A stretch of DNA of 64,000 nt from Topomyia yanbarensis (Eukaryota; Arthropoda; Insecta; Diptera; Culicidae): positions 300,339,934-300,403,933 of the forward strand of contig NC_080671.1 in assembly GCF_030247195.1 (NCBI RefSeq). The letters run 5' to 3'. Under the pieces are notes generated by a model. That model worked only from the letters and a program-made list of their open reading frames with translations, was not told the DNA's origin and did not search any database. Positions 21,272-33,821 of the stretch are shown piece after piece (positions within the stretch are counted from its first letter, which is position 1; each line of letters starts with the position of its first letter). Both the position numbers and the translations under genes were made by a program.

Positions 21272-23960
21272 GCCTTTCTCAATAGAAAACTGCTCTGAAA
21301 ACCGTCTTTTAAACGAAGACCCGGAGACCCGAGTGACATATACCATTCGATTCAGTCCGTCGATTCAGTGTGTATGTGACCACAATCTCACTCACTTTTC
21401 TCAGAGATGGTTGAACCAATTTTCATAAACTTAGTCTCAAATGAAAGGTACAACATTCCTATCGGCTGCTATTGAATTTATAATGGATTCGACTTCCGGT
21501 TCCGGAATTACAGAGTGAAGAGTACGATCACGCAGAAAATGTCGATTTTAAAAAATTCTGTGATGAATGTATAAAGGTGAAAACTTTTTCAAAATGGTGC
21601 CACATCTACTTAGATTTGTAGTACTAGGTCACTAACAGCCATTAAAGGTCTCTTTGGTCATATTGCCCACCATCGTCGTTTCCGGAAGCCCCGGCGGAAG
21701 TATCCAAATTCAGAATTACAGTCTCATTGGTTTCTCGTAGATTCGACCGAACTTGGTCTCAAATGAAAGGTGTTTTATCCCCGTAAATGGCTATTAAATT
21801 TCATCTCTATAACAAACGAAGGATCAATTCACCTACCAGCTCGTCAGGAACCAACTGGTGAAGTGTTTCGTTTCTGCCTTTCTCATATAAAGAAAGGCTA
21901 TGCAATCACTGTAAAAATCGACTTTTTAACCGAGGCCCGGAGGGCCGAGTGTCATACACCATTCGATTCAGTTCGTCGAGATCGGCAAATGTCTGTGTGT
22001 GTATGTATGTGTGTGTGTATATGTGTGTGTGTGTCATTTAAACTCACACAATTTTCTCAGAGATGGCTGAACCGATTTTCGCAAACTTAGTTTCATATGA
22101 AAGGTATAACGCTCCCATAAGCTGTTATTGAATTTTTAGATGATCCGACTTCCGGTTCCGGAGTTACGCGTTGAAGAGTGCGGTCACACAGCAAATTCCC
22201 ATATAAACTGGTACCACCATGATGTTCAAATGATGTAAAACATATTAAAATTGATGTACCATTACTCTAGTTTGCGGATCTGGATCACTAATGATCAATC
22301 AAAGCAGCTTTGACCACATTGGCCACCTATGACAGTTCATGACGCCCCCGGGGAACCCGCCAAGTTCCTAAGCTAATATCACACCCATTCCCCAACGAAT
22401 TCTCTACCGATTTTTACAAACTTGATTTCAAATGAAAGATACAGTAATACCATTGACTGCTGCTGAATTTCATTCTGTTCTGACTCTTGCTTCCGGAGTT
22501 ACAGGGGTGTTAGTAAGGATACACTGGAATTTCCCATATAAATCGGTACAATCGTAATACCTCAGAGGCTAAAAACTATTGAAATGGTCACCAAATTACT
22601 TCTAATCGCAGATCTAGATCACTGATTGCCAATCAAAAATTCTTTGAATATATTGTCAACTATCGACGATTCCGGAATTCCGGGCATATTCCACAAATAA
22701 AGTCACATCGGTTCTTCGGTGATGACTGAACCGATTTTCTCAAACCAAGTCTCAAATGGAAGGCAAAATATGCAGCTGAGTATTGCATCATATGCAGCTG
22801 AGTATTGCATTTTGACAAACTTAGTCTCAAATGAAAGGTGCAACGTTCCCATAGGCTGCTATTGAATTTCTAATGGATCCGACTTCCGGTTCCGGAATTA
22901 CAGGGTGATGAGTACGAACACGCAGAAAATGTCGATTTTAATAAATTCTGCAATGAATGCATAAAGGTGAATTTTTTTCGAAAATATGACCACAACTGCT
23001 TCGATTTGTAGTATTAGTCACTAACATCCATTCAAAGTCTATTTGGCCACATTGGCCACCATCATCGGTTCCGGAAGCCCCGGCGGAAGTATCTAAATTC
23101 AGAATAACAGTCACATCGGTTTCTCGGAGATGGCTAGACCGATTCGACTAAACTTGGCCTCAAATGAAAAGTATTGCGTCCCCGTAAATGGCTATTTAAT
23201 TTCATCCCGATCCGACTTCCGGTTCCGGAGTTATAGGTTGTGGCGTGCGATCACATAGCAAATTGTGATTCAAACCGATACTCCGATGAAAGAAAAAAAG
23301 GTAAAAATTTCGCTAAAATGTCTCTCAAACAACTTAAATTTGCTGTTCTAGGTCACCGACGGCCAACCAAACTTTCGTTCACTACATTGACCACCATTGA
23401 CGGTTCCGGAAGTGCCCGGGAAAAGCGGCCATCTTTCAAAATTTACGAACTCACATCAGTTTCCCGGAAATGGTTGGGCCGATTTTCACAAACTTAGTCC
23501 CAAATGATAGCTATAATATCCCCACAGATGTTTATAAAATTTCGTAGGGATCGCTTATATGGGGCCGGAAATATAGACTAAATCGTCCGGTCACATATGA
23601 AGTTCCCATATAAGCCGGAACCTTTTTTTTTTTCAAAAGGGGGACCCCATGAAATTTCAGAAATCGAATTCGTATTTTTGATGCCAAACATCTTTAAAAT
23701 GCATGAAAGGTCGAGATTTTATGTTATCTCGAAAAATTTTTTTTTTGTAAACATCGACTTTTTGGGACTTTGCCTTTTTTCAGTTCAATTTTACGTTGGC
23801 TGTTTTTTATTCTTCAAAATTTTAGAACTCGAATAATGATTTATTTTCCGGTATATAGTTGTCATGTGATGTACAATAATAAAATGTAATATATGCATTT
23901 AAAAGCTTTTAATGAATATAAACAACGCACACATTCTCGTGATTCATGATTGAGAAAGGC
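21272..23960. repeat. Diverged tandem repeat element with GCCTTTCTCAAT inverted ends
   Basis: A unit of roughly 330-370 bases recurs about seven times. Each has a TCTCAGAGATGGCTGAACCG-like block, then AACTTAGTCTCAAATGAAAG, then GACTTCCGGTTCCGGA. The whole is bounded by GCCTTTCTCAAT at 21272-21283 and its exact inverse ATTGAGAAAGGC at 23949-23960. A second GCCTTTCTCAT start occurs near 21877, and a TG-rich microsatellite at about 21990-22037. ORFs here have no domain similarity. Confidence 0.75.
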
Positions 23961-24088
23961 ACAATTGCACCGCTAGGTGGATTAAAATAGGTTTTTACTT
24001 TTCTTATCGATTTTTTTATTATTGTTTTTGATTTTTTATTTTGATTTAAATTAAATAGTGCGGTCGAGCGTGTTGCTCCCGCAACAAA

Positions 24089-25428
24089 ATGGAACAAACA
24101 GAAGGATCACCCTCCGAATGGGGAAGAAGAACGTGTAGCTGATTCGGAGACAGATGATGTTATGGTCGATCCACTTTCCCCCAATGTCTCACAGCCCCCC
24201 CGAGTCAAGGTTTACCAGGATGGATTCGCTGGTCCTTGGGTGTCCTTGGGTATACTTTCGGCCCAAAAATAAACCGCTAAACAGCATAACTGTTGCACGG
24301 GAGCTGACAAAACGTTACTCGGCCGTAACCGAGATTAAAAAGGTTCAGTCAGATAAACTGCGCGTAGCCTTTACTGACTTGAAACAGGCCAATGATATCG
24401 TTAGCAATAGCCTCTTTACGCTGGAGTATCATGTCTACATCCCTTCTCGTGATGTGGAGATCGACGGTGTGGTAAGTGATGCGGGTCTAACTGTCGATGA
24501 TCTGATGAATGATGGGGCTGGCCGCTTTAAGGACCCTAACCTTCAATCAGTTAAGATTTTGGAGTGCAAGCAATTGCACTCAAAGTCCATCGAAAATGGG
24601 AACTACTATCCTTCAGACTCGTTTCGCGTAACCTTCGCCGGATCTGCACTTCCGAGCTACGTTGAAGTGGGAGGAGCTCGTCTACCTGTACGCCTGTTTG
24701 TACCGAGGGTCATGAATTGTTCCAATTGCAAGCAGCTAGGTCACACGGCCACCTACTGTAGCAACAAGCAACGGTGCGGTAAATGTGGGGAACGCCATGC
24801 GGATGATACTTACAGTAGGCCCGCTGAGAAGTGTGTTTACTGTGGGGAGAATCCGCATGCAGTTTTGACATGCCCAACGTACAAACTTCGCGCGGATAAA
24901 CTGAAGCGATCCGCCAAAGATCGCTCCAGACGCTCTGTTCCACTTATCTCCGAAAACCCATTCGCTCTCTTGCCAACTGACGATAACGCCTCTAACGACC
25001 CTTGCGAGGGGCATTCTTTGGCTCTGCTTGGAAACTCTAGGAAAAGACTTAATCAAAACTCACCTGAACTTCCTCGTAAGGGTCCTAGGTTGTCCCAAAC
25101 AAGGGTACAAAATAAAAATAATTCATCAACTGGAAGTGCTGGTACAAATCCGAAAATAATACCTCCTGGTTTTGGAAAATTGAGATACAACCAGGAGTTC
25201 CCAGCACTCCCCGGGGCACCAAAAATCCCAAGTGCTCCAATTTTACAGTCAGAAACTCAACCTAAAACGAGATTCCTTAAATTTTCTGACATTGTGGACT
25301 GGATATTCAACATTACCGATCCTCTGAAAAGCTTGCTGATTGCTATTCTACCAACAGTAAGAGCATTTTTAAAACAGTTGACTGAACAATGGCCCCTCCT
25401 TACAGCAATCGTATACTTCGATGGCTAA
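24089..25428 (+). pseudogene. Copy A ORF1: gag-like protein with CCHC zinc knuckles
   Basis: The start ATG at 24089 is followed by two frame changes: a +1 shift near 24110 and another caused by a 10-base tandem duplication (TCCTTGGGTG/TCCTTGGGTA) at 24233-24252. From about 24250 the frame is open to 25428. The middle part (VTEIKKVQSDKLRVAFTDL) resembles the RNA-binding region of such ORF1 proteins. Zinc knuckles follow: CSNCKQLGHTATYC, then CGKCGERHADD and CVYCGENPHAVLTC. The stop codon overlaps the ORF2 start by 8 bases (25421-25428), which suggests reinitiation-type coupling in the intact family. Confidence 0.85.
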
Positions 25429-28400
25429 CTTATTAGACGGAATCACGGATCTGATCACTGTTTTACAGTGGAACTGCAGAAGTATTATCCCCAAAATTGA
25501 TTCATTAAAACATTTGCTAAATTACAATCATTGTGATGCATTTTCCCTATGTGAAACATGGCTAACTTCTAATATAAACCTCAACTTCCACGATTTTAAC
25601 ATTATCCGCTTGGATCGAGAAGACTCATATGGAGGGGTACTTTTTGGGATCAAAAAGTGCTACTCCTTCAATCGAATCAACCTCCCTTCGACGCAAGGCA
25701 TTGAAGTCGTCGCTTGTCAAACAACAATCAAAGGCAAATCCCTTTGCATTGCTTCTATTTACATTCCTCCTAGGGCCATGATGGGATATCGAAGATTCTC
25801 CAACGTGATTGAACACCTTCCCTCACCCCACCTGCTTCTTGAAGACTTTAACTCTCACGGTACGGGGTGGGGCTGTGACAACTTCAATATGACAATTCTG
25901 AACACAGGGGAAATTACACGGATTCCTAGACCACCTGCGCAAGCAAGTGCACTGGATATATCTTTATGCCTGACATCACTACGGTTAGATTGACAGTGGA
26001 AGGTAATATCTGATCCCCAGGGTAGTGATCACCTAGCAATTGTAATTACAATCACCACTGGTTCAAGACCATCGGCACCAATCAATGTTCCCTATGACCT
26101 CACACGAAACATTGATTGGAAGAGCTACGCTGCTGAGATATCCGAAACTAGCGATTCAACACAGGTACTGCCCCCGGAGGAAAAATATAAGTTTTTGTCC
26201 AACTCGATTCTCGATACCGCGATTCAAACTCAGACGAAACGAGTACCCGACGTGAACACCCAAAAACGCTCTCCCAATCCGTGGTGGGACAAAGAGTGCT
26301 CAGACGTGTACGCGGAGAAAGCTGCCGCGTATAAAACCTTCCGGAACGACGGGTTAGTTGCTAGATATCGAGTGTACGCGATATTAGAAAAGCGAATGAA
26401 AAATTTAATGAAAGCTAAGAAACGCAGTTACTGGCGCCGGTTTGTCGACGGGTTAACAAGAGAAACATCGATGAGCTCTCTTTGGGGCACGGCCCGACGC
26501 ATGCGAAACCGAAACAGTAATAACGAGAGCGTGGAATATTCAAACCGTTGGATATTCGATTTCGCCAAGAAGGTTTGTCCGGATTCCGCCCCGGCACAGA
26601 AAATCTATCGCGCCGCGTCGCCTTACAATACCGCGAACGAAACACCGTTTACGATGGTGGAGTTCTCACTTGCTATCTTATCATGTAACAATAAAGCCCC
26701 GGGGCCAGATAGAATCAAATTCAACTTGTTGAAGAATCTGCCAGACTCTGCCAAAAGACGCTTGTTGAATTTATTTAATAGGTTTCTTGAGGGTAACATT
26801 GTTCCACATGACTGGAGACAGGTGAGGGTCAACGCCATCCAAAAACCAGGAAAACCAGCCTCCGACCACAATTCGTTTCGCCCGATTGCAATGCTGTCCT
26901 GTATCCGGAAGTTATTCGAAAAAATGATCTTGTTTCGCCTCGATAATTGGGTCGAAACAAATGGCTTACTGTCAGATACACAATTTGGCTTCCGCAAAGG
27001 CAAAGGGACGAATGATTGCCTTGCGTTGCTCTCAACAGAAATTCAAATGGCATATGCTAACAAAGAGCAGATGGCATCAGTATTCTTGGACAGTGGTGCA
27101 AATTTTCATTTTCAAATGCCAACTTCAGTTCAATCAAACCCAACCATGATTCAAATTTAAAGCCTCCCTCAATCATTCACTTTCAAGTTGGCGGGATTTT
27201 CATAACTGAATCGTACGTCTTCATTTCAAATTGATGCTTTTTCATTCACCAACCAAAGCTGTCATCTGCTCTGTAGAGGACAGTTTAGGTTAAATGTCGT
27301 CATGTTTTGCGTTTTCAAGCTTACATGGACAGTAAGCACTATGTTCAGAGTAGTTTTGCTTGAAAAACCTAGTCAATACCCCAGTAAAGAGATATTCACA
27401 GGGTCAATGAAATTGAAAATAAATGGAAAATGATTGAGCAGGTCGGCTGTTTGAATGAATAATGGAAACAACCAAGTGCGAATTGAACATAGTAGGGCAT
27501 TCCTTCTTCAAGTTCAAAACAAACTGTTGAAAATTTGCAGCTCTGTTCTTGGATATTAAGGGGGCTTTCGATTCAGTTTCTATCAACATTCTTTATGAGA
27601 AGTTGCACCAGCATGGTCTTTCACCAATTTAAAAATTTGTTAAACCTGTTGTCTGAAAATCAAATGTATTTCTCGCATGGCGATTTATCGACTTCACGAT
27701 TTAGCTACATGGGCCTTCCCCAGGGCTCATGTCTAAGTCCTCTCCTCTACAATTTTTACGTGAATGACATTGACGAATGTCTTGTCAATTCCTGTATGCT
27801 AAGGCAGCTTGCAGATGATGGTGTGGTCTCTATTACAGGTCCTAAAGCCGTCGACTTGCAAGGACCACTGCAAGATACCTTGGATAATTTGTCTGCTTGG
27901 GCTCTCCAGCTGGGTATCGAGTTCTCCACGGAGAAAACTGAGCTAGTCGTATTTTCTAGAAAGCGTGAACCAGCGCAACTACAGCTTCAATTAATGGATC
28001 AAACTATTGCTCAGGCTTCAACATTCAAATATCTCGGGGTATGGTTCGACTCTAAAGGTACCTGGGGATGTCACATTAGGTATCTGAAACAGAAGTGCGA
28101 ACAAAGGATCAAATTTTTCCGTACAATAACTGGAACATGGTGGGGTGCCCATCCAGGAGACCTAATCAGGCTGTACCAAACAACGATATTATCAGTGTTG
28201 GAGTACGGATGTTTCTGCTTTCGCTCCGCTGCGAACATACACTTCATCAAACTGGAGCGAATCCAGTATCGTTGCTTGCGTATTGCCTTGGGTTGTATGC
28301 ACTCGACCCATACGATGAGTCTCGAAGTGCTGGCGGGCGTTCTTCCGCTGAAAAATCGATTCTGGGACCTCTCATATCGATTGCTCATTCGATGCGATAT

Positions 28401-29511
28401 TCTGAACCCATTGGTGATTGCAAATTGCGAAAGGCTTGTCGAGCTTAATTCTCAGACCCAATTCATGTCCTTGTACTTCGATTACATGGCACAGAACATC
28501 AATTCATCTACGTATAACGTCAACCGGGCTCATCTCTTAGATACTTCTGATCCAACTGTATTTTTCGATACATCCATGAAGGAAGAGATTTGTGGAATTC
28601 CGGATCATATTCGCCCACAAGTGGTCCCAAATATTTTCTATAACAAATACCATCAAGTCGACTGCGCCAAAATGTTCTACACTGACGGATCAATTCTCGA
28701 CGGGTCCACAGGCTTCGGTATCTTCAACGAAATTCTTGCTGCCTCATTCAAACTCAATGATCCTGCTTCAATTTACGTCGCAGAATTAGCTGCCGTTCAG
28801 TATACTCTCGGGGTCATTGACACCCTGCCCTCAGATCATTACTTCATCGTTTCGGATAGTCTCAGTTCCATTGAAGCCATCCATGCGGCGAAGCCTGGAA
28901 AGCACTCACCGTATTTCCTGGGGAAAATACGGGAATGTCTGAGTGCTTTATCTGAAAAATCTTACCAGATTACCTTGGTTTGGGTCCCGTCACATTGTTC
29001 TATTGCGGGCAATGAGAAGGCGGACTCTTTAGTCAAGGTGGGCGCATTAGAAGGCAACGCTTACGAAAGACCAATTTGCTTCAATGAATTTTTCAGCATC
29101 TCTCGTCAGAGGACGCTCGATAGTTGGCAAACCTCATGGAGCAATGGGCATCTGGGACGGTGGCTACATTTCATTATTCCGAAGGTATCAACGAATGCTT
29201 GGTTTAAGGGGTAGGATGTGAACCGGGACTTTATTCGTACGATGTCAAGGATCATGTCCAACCATTACTCGTTTGACGCGCATCTCGGTCGTATAGGGCT
29301 TGCTGAAAGTAATCATTGTGTTTGTAAGAACGGCTATCACAATATCGAGCATGTTGTTTGGCTGTGCGCAGAGTACTGTGTTGCCAGGTCCCAACTAATA
29401 GATTCCCTTCGGGCCCGAGGTAGATCACCCTATGTGCCAGTCCGGGACGTCCTGGCAAGCCGAGAACCACCCCTATATTTTTCTTATCTATATCTTTTTG
29501 AAAACTATTGA
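25421..29511 (+). pseudogene. Copy A ORF2: endonuclease, reverse transcriptase, RNase H
   Basis: Starts at ATG 25421. Endonuclease motifs are VLQWNCRSIIPKIDSL, SLCETWL and, past the stop, GSDHLAIV. The reverse transcriptase has FRPIAMLSCIRKLFEK, MGLPQGSCLSPLLYNFYVND and LADDG. RNase H has FYTDGS, AELAAVQ, VSDSLSS and GNEKADSL, followed by a Cys/His tail (CVCKNGYHNIEHVVWLC). Defects: a small in-frame deletion in the endonuclease relative to copy B, in-frame TGA 25991-25993, a MITE at 27091-27545, a 5-base deletion near 27630, and in-frame TAG 29212-29214. In the intact family it would nick target DNA and copy element RNA. Confidence 0.88.
27091..27545. mobile_element. hAT-type MITE inserted in copy A reverse transcriptase
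   Basis: The flanking sequence TTCTTGGA is present on both sides (27083-27090 and 27546-27553). The ends are inverted: CAGTGGTGCAAATTTTCA at the left and CAGAGCTGCAAATTTTCA at the right on the opposite strand. An 8-base duplication with CAG ends is diagnostic of hAT elements. Removing the element and one duplication copy rejoins the conserved FLDIKGAFDS motif. No coding capacity. Confidence 0.92.
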
Positions 29512-30007
29512 TGTCCAAGTTTAATACATTTTCCCCTCTCTCATTCACAGTAGAATCTCACCAACCTATCCCTGTATTTACAATATGGCATTGCTTCACG
29601 AGTCTTCGGTGCATACCCTTCTTGACAACCGTCTATCCAGAACATCATGACATACCTCACATGCAGATGATATAGAGAACATCATGACAGCATCAGAGTG
29701 CCAATAATTATCCGAAATATCGACCCTCCCCTCGCCCCTGCGATTACAGGCTGGAAACTACAACACTACAACAAAGTGTGCATATCCGCCACAATGATCA
29801 ATCAGCAAACGATGATGTCAATTACACAATATGTATCCCACTTCCTACCTTTTTCCTTTACTTACATAAGAGGGGAGCAAGCCGCCCCTAAATACGGCTT
29901 TCCCTTCCCCCACTAACATGTGACATGTAATTTAAAAAAAATGAATTATCGGCCTCGTTAAGCTACAGCATTTGGGCCTAAATAAACGTATTTAGGATTA
30001 AAAAAAA
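29512..30007 (+). other. Copy A 3' UTR and A-rich tail
   Basis: Non-coding. The terminal segment (GTTAAGCTACAGCATTTGGG ... AAATAAACG) is shared with the end of copy C. Confidence 0.75.
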
Positions 30008-30110
30008 TTTCATCTCGATCCGATTTCCGATTCCAGAGTTATGGGTTGTGGGGTGCGGTCACTAAGCAAAATGTGTTTCAAATCGAGTATTCTAGGGGAA
30101 TTGTATTGAC
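30008..30110. repeat. Fragment of the 21.3-24.0 kb repeat family
   Basis: TTTCATCTCGATCCGATTTC and the following TTATGGGTTGTGGGGTGCGG match the unit around 23200-23250. It abuts the 3' tail of copy A. The rest of 30111-30581 shows only a short tandem repeat of AATGGTACTATCGAA at about 30377-30424 and nothing else recognisable. Confidence 0.65.
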
Positions 30111-30589
30111 CATTAGAAGGTAGAAATTGAGCAGCTTCTAGTGCTGCGAGGGAAGCTCCTATATTTATGAAAAAAGACTTCGTGTTTCTTAACCTCACTG
30201 TTTTCAAGGAAAAATAGTTTTGAAACCCTACATGCACTAGTAAAACTTTGGGCATGAAAGGGTTAAAAGCAATAGATAGATGATTTGAAAAAAGGAAGAG
30301 CGTCAGTACGACGATTTCCATTTCACCGAATGCTAGTTTACGAAATGGATGATTCTAGAAACATAGTTATTTTTAATGGTACTATCGAAGTACTAATGGT
30401 ACTATCGAATGGTACTATCGAAGAAATATAGGGAAGACCCGATATTATCAGCCACCGATATTGTCTGTGCCTGATTCAGTCTACCCCCGATTTTGTCAGT
30501 GTATTGACCTCATTCTGTCACCTCTTGCAAGATCTTGCAAATTCGTTTGATGGTCTTTATCAAACAAACCAAGTCAATCGTCTTAGATT

Positions 30590-30877
30590 CAGCGATGCCA
30601 CATGTTTTTTTGAAATGTCTGTAGAAGAATAACTAAAATGTCTGTAAAAGTCTGTAGATGGTTGTGTAAATTCTAGTTACACTAAAATTTTACTTTAAAA
30701 ATAGATTGAAATTAGAATTCTGTTGTGAAGGAATTACTCGTATTCGAAAACAGTTATTCTAGTACAATTTTACTAAACACTATTACCCTTTTAAAAGTCT
30801 GTAGTTATCTGGCTACGTCTGTAGGAGACATCAAAAGTCTGTAAAATACAGACATGTCTGTAAATCTGACATCGCTG
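30590..30877. mobile_element. hAT-type MITE with perfect 8-base target duplication
   Basis: CTTAGATT flanks both sides (30582-30589, 30878-30885). The ends are CAGCGATGCCACATGT and, inverted, CAGCGATGTCAGATTT. The interior has repeated TGTCTGTA/GTCTGTAAAA words and no ORF. Confidence 0.9.
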
Positions 30878-30885
30878 CTTAGATT

Positions 30886-31363
30886 TCAAAATGGCGCCAA
30901 TCGTCGATTTTTGGCTTCTACTAATCAATACCATTCAAATGACAACCATATTGATAATGGTTTTTGATGTTTTGTGGTAACCGAAAGCCGCCATCTTGGA
31001 TTTCAAATGGCTCCAATCGTCAATTTTCGCCTTCTACTAATTACTACCTTTCCAATGACATCCACATTGATGGTGGTTTACGGTGCTTATTCGAAAGTGG
31101 CCATCTTGGTTTTCCAAATGGGACCAATCATCAATTTTCGCCTTCTTCTAATAACTACCTTTCGAATGACACCCATATTGATGGTGATTTTCAGTGTTTT
31201 GTGGCCACCGGAAGCTGCCATCTTGGATTTCGGAATGGCACCAATCATTAATTTTTGCCTTCTACTAAACACTACCTTTTAATTGACACCCATATTGATG
31301 ATGGTTTTCAATGTTTTGTAGTAACCGGAAGCCGCCATCATGGAACTCAAAATGGCGCCAATT
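30886..31363 (-). repeat. Inverted fragment of the 117-base satellite, about four monomers
   Basis: The same monomer as at 17258-19375 but in the opposite orientation (CCGCCATCTTGGATTTC, CATATTGATGGTGG). Length is close to four monomers, the same as the higher-order unit of the main array. It is interrupted at 31364 by another element. Confidence 0.88.
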
Positions 31364-32556
31364 CCCAAGTAACCACTAAGCCATAAAAATGGCATCAATT
31401 CGGTTCTATAGTCGCGTATAGAACAAGGGTAACTGAGCTTATAGGCATCATATTGTACATGAGTGCTGTTCAAAAGCCACTTTTGGCGAAATATTCGGCG
31501 GATATGCAGCCTACTCCCACTTTTCCACCGCGCCTATGAAGGAATGTCAAAACAATTTGTGTAATGGGTAGAACCCAATGAGGTATATATAGATGTGGCA
31601 GAACACACGGTTTGCTAGTGTTGGCAACCAAAAATATGTAAACAATCCAGAAGCACAACGGGTCGACGTCATAGCGGTCACACGATTCAATGGGAGCGGA
31701 ACGACCGCTATGACGAAAGCAAGTCGATTTATACTGTGATCACTCACACCACTCATGTAAGATTCATCTTACGAATACCAAAGTGCCATCTTCGCCAGAC
31801 CTGTATATACGACATTGGGTAGAACCCACTGGATGGAAAAAAAACAAAACTAAAATGGAGGAAAGACTGTTTTTCTCTCTTTCTATCTTTCATGGTCTAT
31901 CTGCCACATGTGTTTGACTTTTTTCTATACAGCGTTTGATCCAGGCTCGAACTTCTGCTTCTAGAAGATATGGGGGATAAGTTGTTCCAGTGCGCTTGCT
32001 GTTTGATCCATTTGAGCATTTGGTCATATAAATGATATACGACGAACAGAAGCATGGTTTGGGAATATTTTATTTTTGAAATTACTTCCCTTCCTACACT
32101 AAACTTATAAGTAATTCATCGCAGTTTCGTATCATTTTATGGCTCAAAGATTTAGTTAACTTTATTTTGTTTGTGCCAAATCTCCGAAGCCGACAAGCTT
32201 TTTCTTGAGCTTACAAAGTGCACCATATCATATTTGTTTTGATTTGGACTTCATTGCTTTAGTTTAATAGAAATGTCAAGCATAAACGGCATTACAAAGG
32301 CATCGCTGACTGCCGCTTACGGCTTACAACTACAGGGTTTGTAGGCTCTAAAGTATAGCTTCATATACCCATATACGGTCTATTTTAATGCTTAATGCTT
32401 GTAATGCTTATAAACATTCGAAAATCTTGTATAAAACTTATAAACATTTGTAAAGCTGCTATACAGCTTATAAACATTTGTAAAGCCCATATAAAGCTTA
32501 TAAACATCGGACAGCTCTTATATAGTCAACATGCTGCTTTCTTTAGTGCTTACTGG
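31364..32556. mobile_element. Element with short inverted ends inserted in satellite DNA
   Basis: The satellite stops at 31363 and resumes right after 32556. The ends are related in inverted orientation: CCCAAGTAACCACTAAGCC at the left and CCAGTAAGCACTAAAG at the right on the other strand. The interior has no transposase and includes a 30-base tandem repeat near the right end. I could not see a clear target duplication. Confidence 0.55.
32407..32526. repeat. Four copies of a 30-base tandem repeat
   Basis: Each unit begins CTTATAAACAT and continues TTGTAAAGC with variation. It produces a spurious 10-residue-period ORF. Lies inside the element at 31364-32556. Confidence 0.88.
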
Positions 32557-32805
32557 TTTGATGGGTTATCATTTTTTGCCATCTACTAATTACTACCTTT
32601 CAAATGACACCCATGCTGATGGTGGTTTTCAGTGTTTTGGGATAATCGGAATCCACCATCTTGGATTTTTAAATGGCTCCAATCATCATTTTTTGCCTTC
32701 TGCTAAACACCACCTTTCAAATGGCACCTATATTAACTGTGGTTTTAAGTGTTTGGTTGTAACCATAAGCCACCTTCTTGAATTTCAAAAAACGCCAATC
32801 ATCAA
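32557..32805 (-). repeat. Second inverted satellite fragment, about two monomers
   Basis: Continuation of the 117-base satellite after the interrupting element, in the same orientation as 30886-31363, with greater divergence towards the right. Confidence 0.82.
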
Positions 32806-33821
32806 TTTACGTCATTCAGAAACTTCCAAACTGCCATTATCCAAAAGGAAATGCTACCCGAAAATTTAAAAAAAATCTGAATGTAAACGCAACACTTTTT
32901 GGTTCTAATCACCTACATTTTTAGGTGAGTCGCTTTTTTCCATCTTACGGTGACCGTCGTCACTCAAAATGATTATTGGAATCGCTCTGCCAGGTGACTT
33001 CTGTCACCTTGGGTGACTATAGTTACCCAAGTGACTGCGGTGATCGCTTTTTCGCTCTCAACTCACCAAACTAGGTGAGGTGACGCGTCATAACGGTGAG
33101 AATACATTATTCTTTTTTTAAATTTTAAACTTTTGTTTCATTAAACCTTTAGTAACATTGGAACCTTTGTTATTTTCAATCATTTGCTATATTCGACCTT
33201 TTATCATTCAACATTTCGTCGCATCTTTTAGAATTACCCCGTTTACTAAATTCACATCGCTTGAGGTTTTTGCCTGCTTTTGATCAATAGACTCGAAACA
33301 ATAGGGTAGAATTGTTGCAGCGTGGAACATTTGCTATATAATCGCCAAACTGTATCACTTTGTAGCTGCTATTGTTACTCATTACTTTAACCTGCGTGTG
33401 TCAGGGGCAACAAATGTCAATCTAATGGACCCATTATATGTAAGAGCGAGAAAATATTTAATTACCGCTAGCCGCTGCAATTGCCATCTGGTAGTTATAT
33501 TCTATTTTAACTCTAGCGATATGCATTTCAGACATTTCCAAAAAATCATGAGTTCAATGTGTCTTTCGAGGTCCGATCGGGTTTCGGCATGATGCGGTGG
33601 CCGCTATTTAAGTGATATGAGCAACTCAACATGAGCCCACAATCAAAAAATAAACAACGTTTCAGTACTCACCGACTCATGTTTTAGATCAAGCGCTAAT
33701 TGCTTTATCCTAAGTTTCTAGGCTGAAATAAATTAATCATTAATTTTAATTGAAATTATTGCATTATGCATTATAATTACCATTCTTTTACAGAGCCACT
33801 TCATGCAATTTTATTCACAAC
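32806..33821. other. AT-rich spacer with a GGTGA/TCACC-rich patch
   Basis: No gene recognised. At about 32925-33090 there are many GGTGAC and inverse GTCACC words (GGTGACTTCTGTCACC), suggesting a small palindromic repeat of unknown type. The last part flanks the target site of LTR element D. Confidence 0.4.

Larger units (their letters stand above)
24056..30007 (+). mobile_element. Non-LTR copy A (RNase H-bearing I/Jockey-type), near full length but dead
   Basis: Contains a short 5' UTR, ORF1 with zinc knuckles, ORF2 with endonuclease, reverse transcriptase and RNase H, a 3' UTR of about 500 bases and an A-rich end near 30007. It is the most complete of three related copies (A, B, C) in the window. 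It carries several frameshifts, two in-frame stops and a 455-base MITE. RNase H with CCHC-type ORF1 points to the I clade or a Jockey-like relative. Confidence 0.87.
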
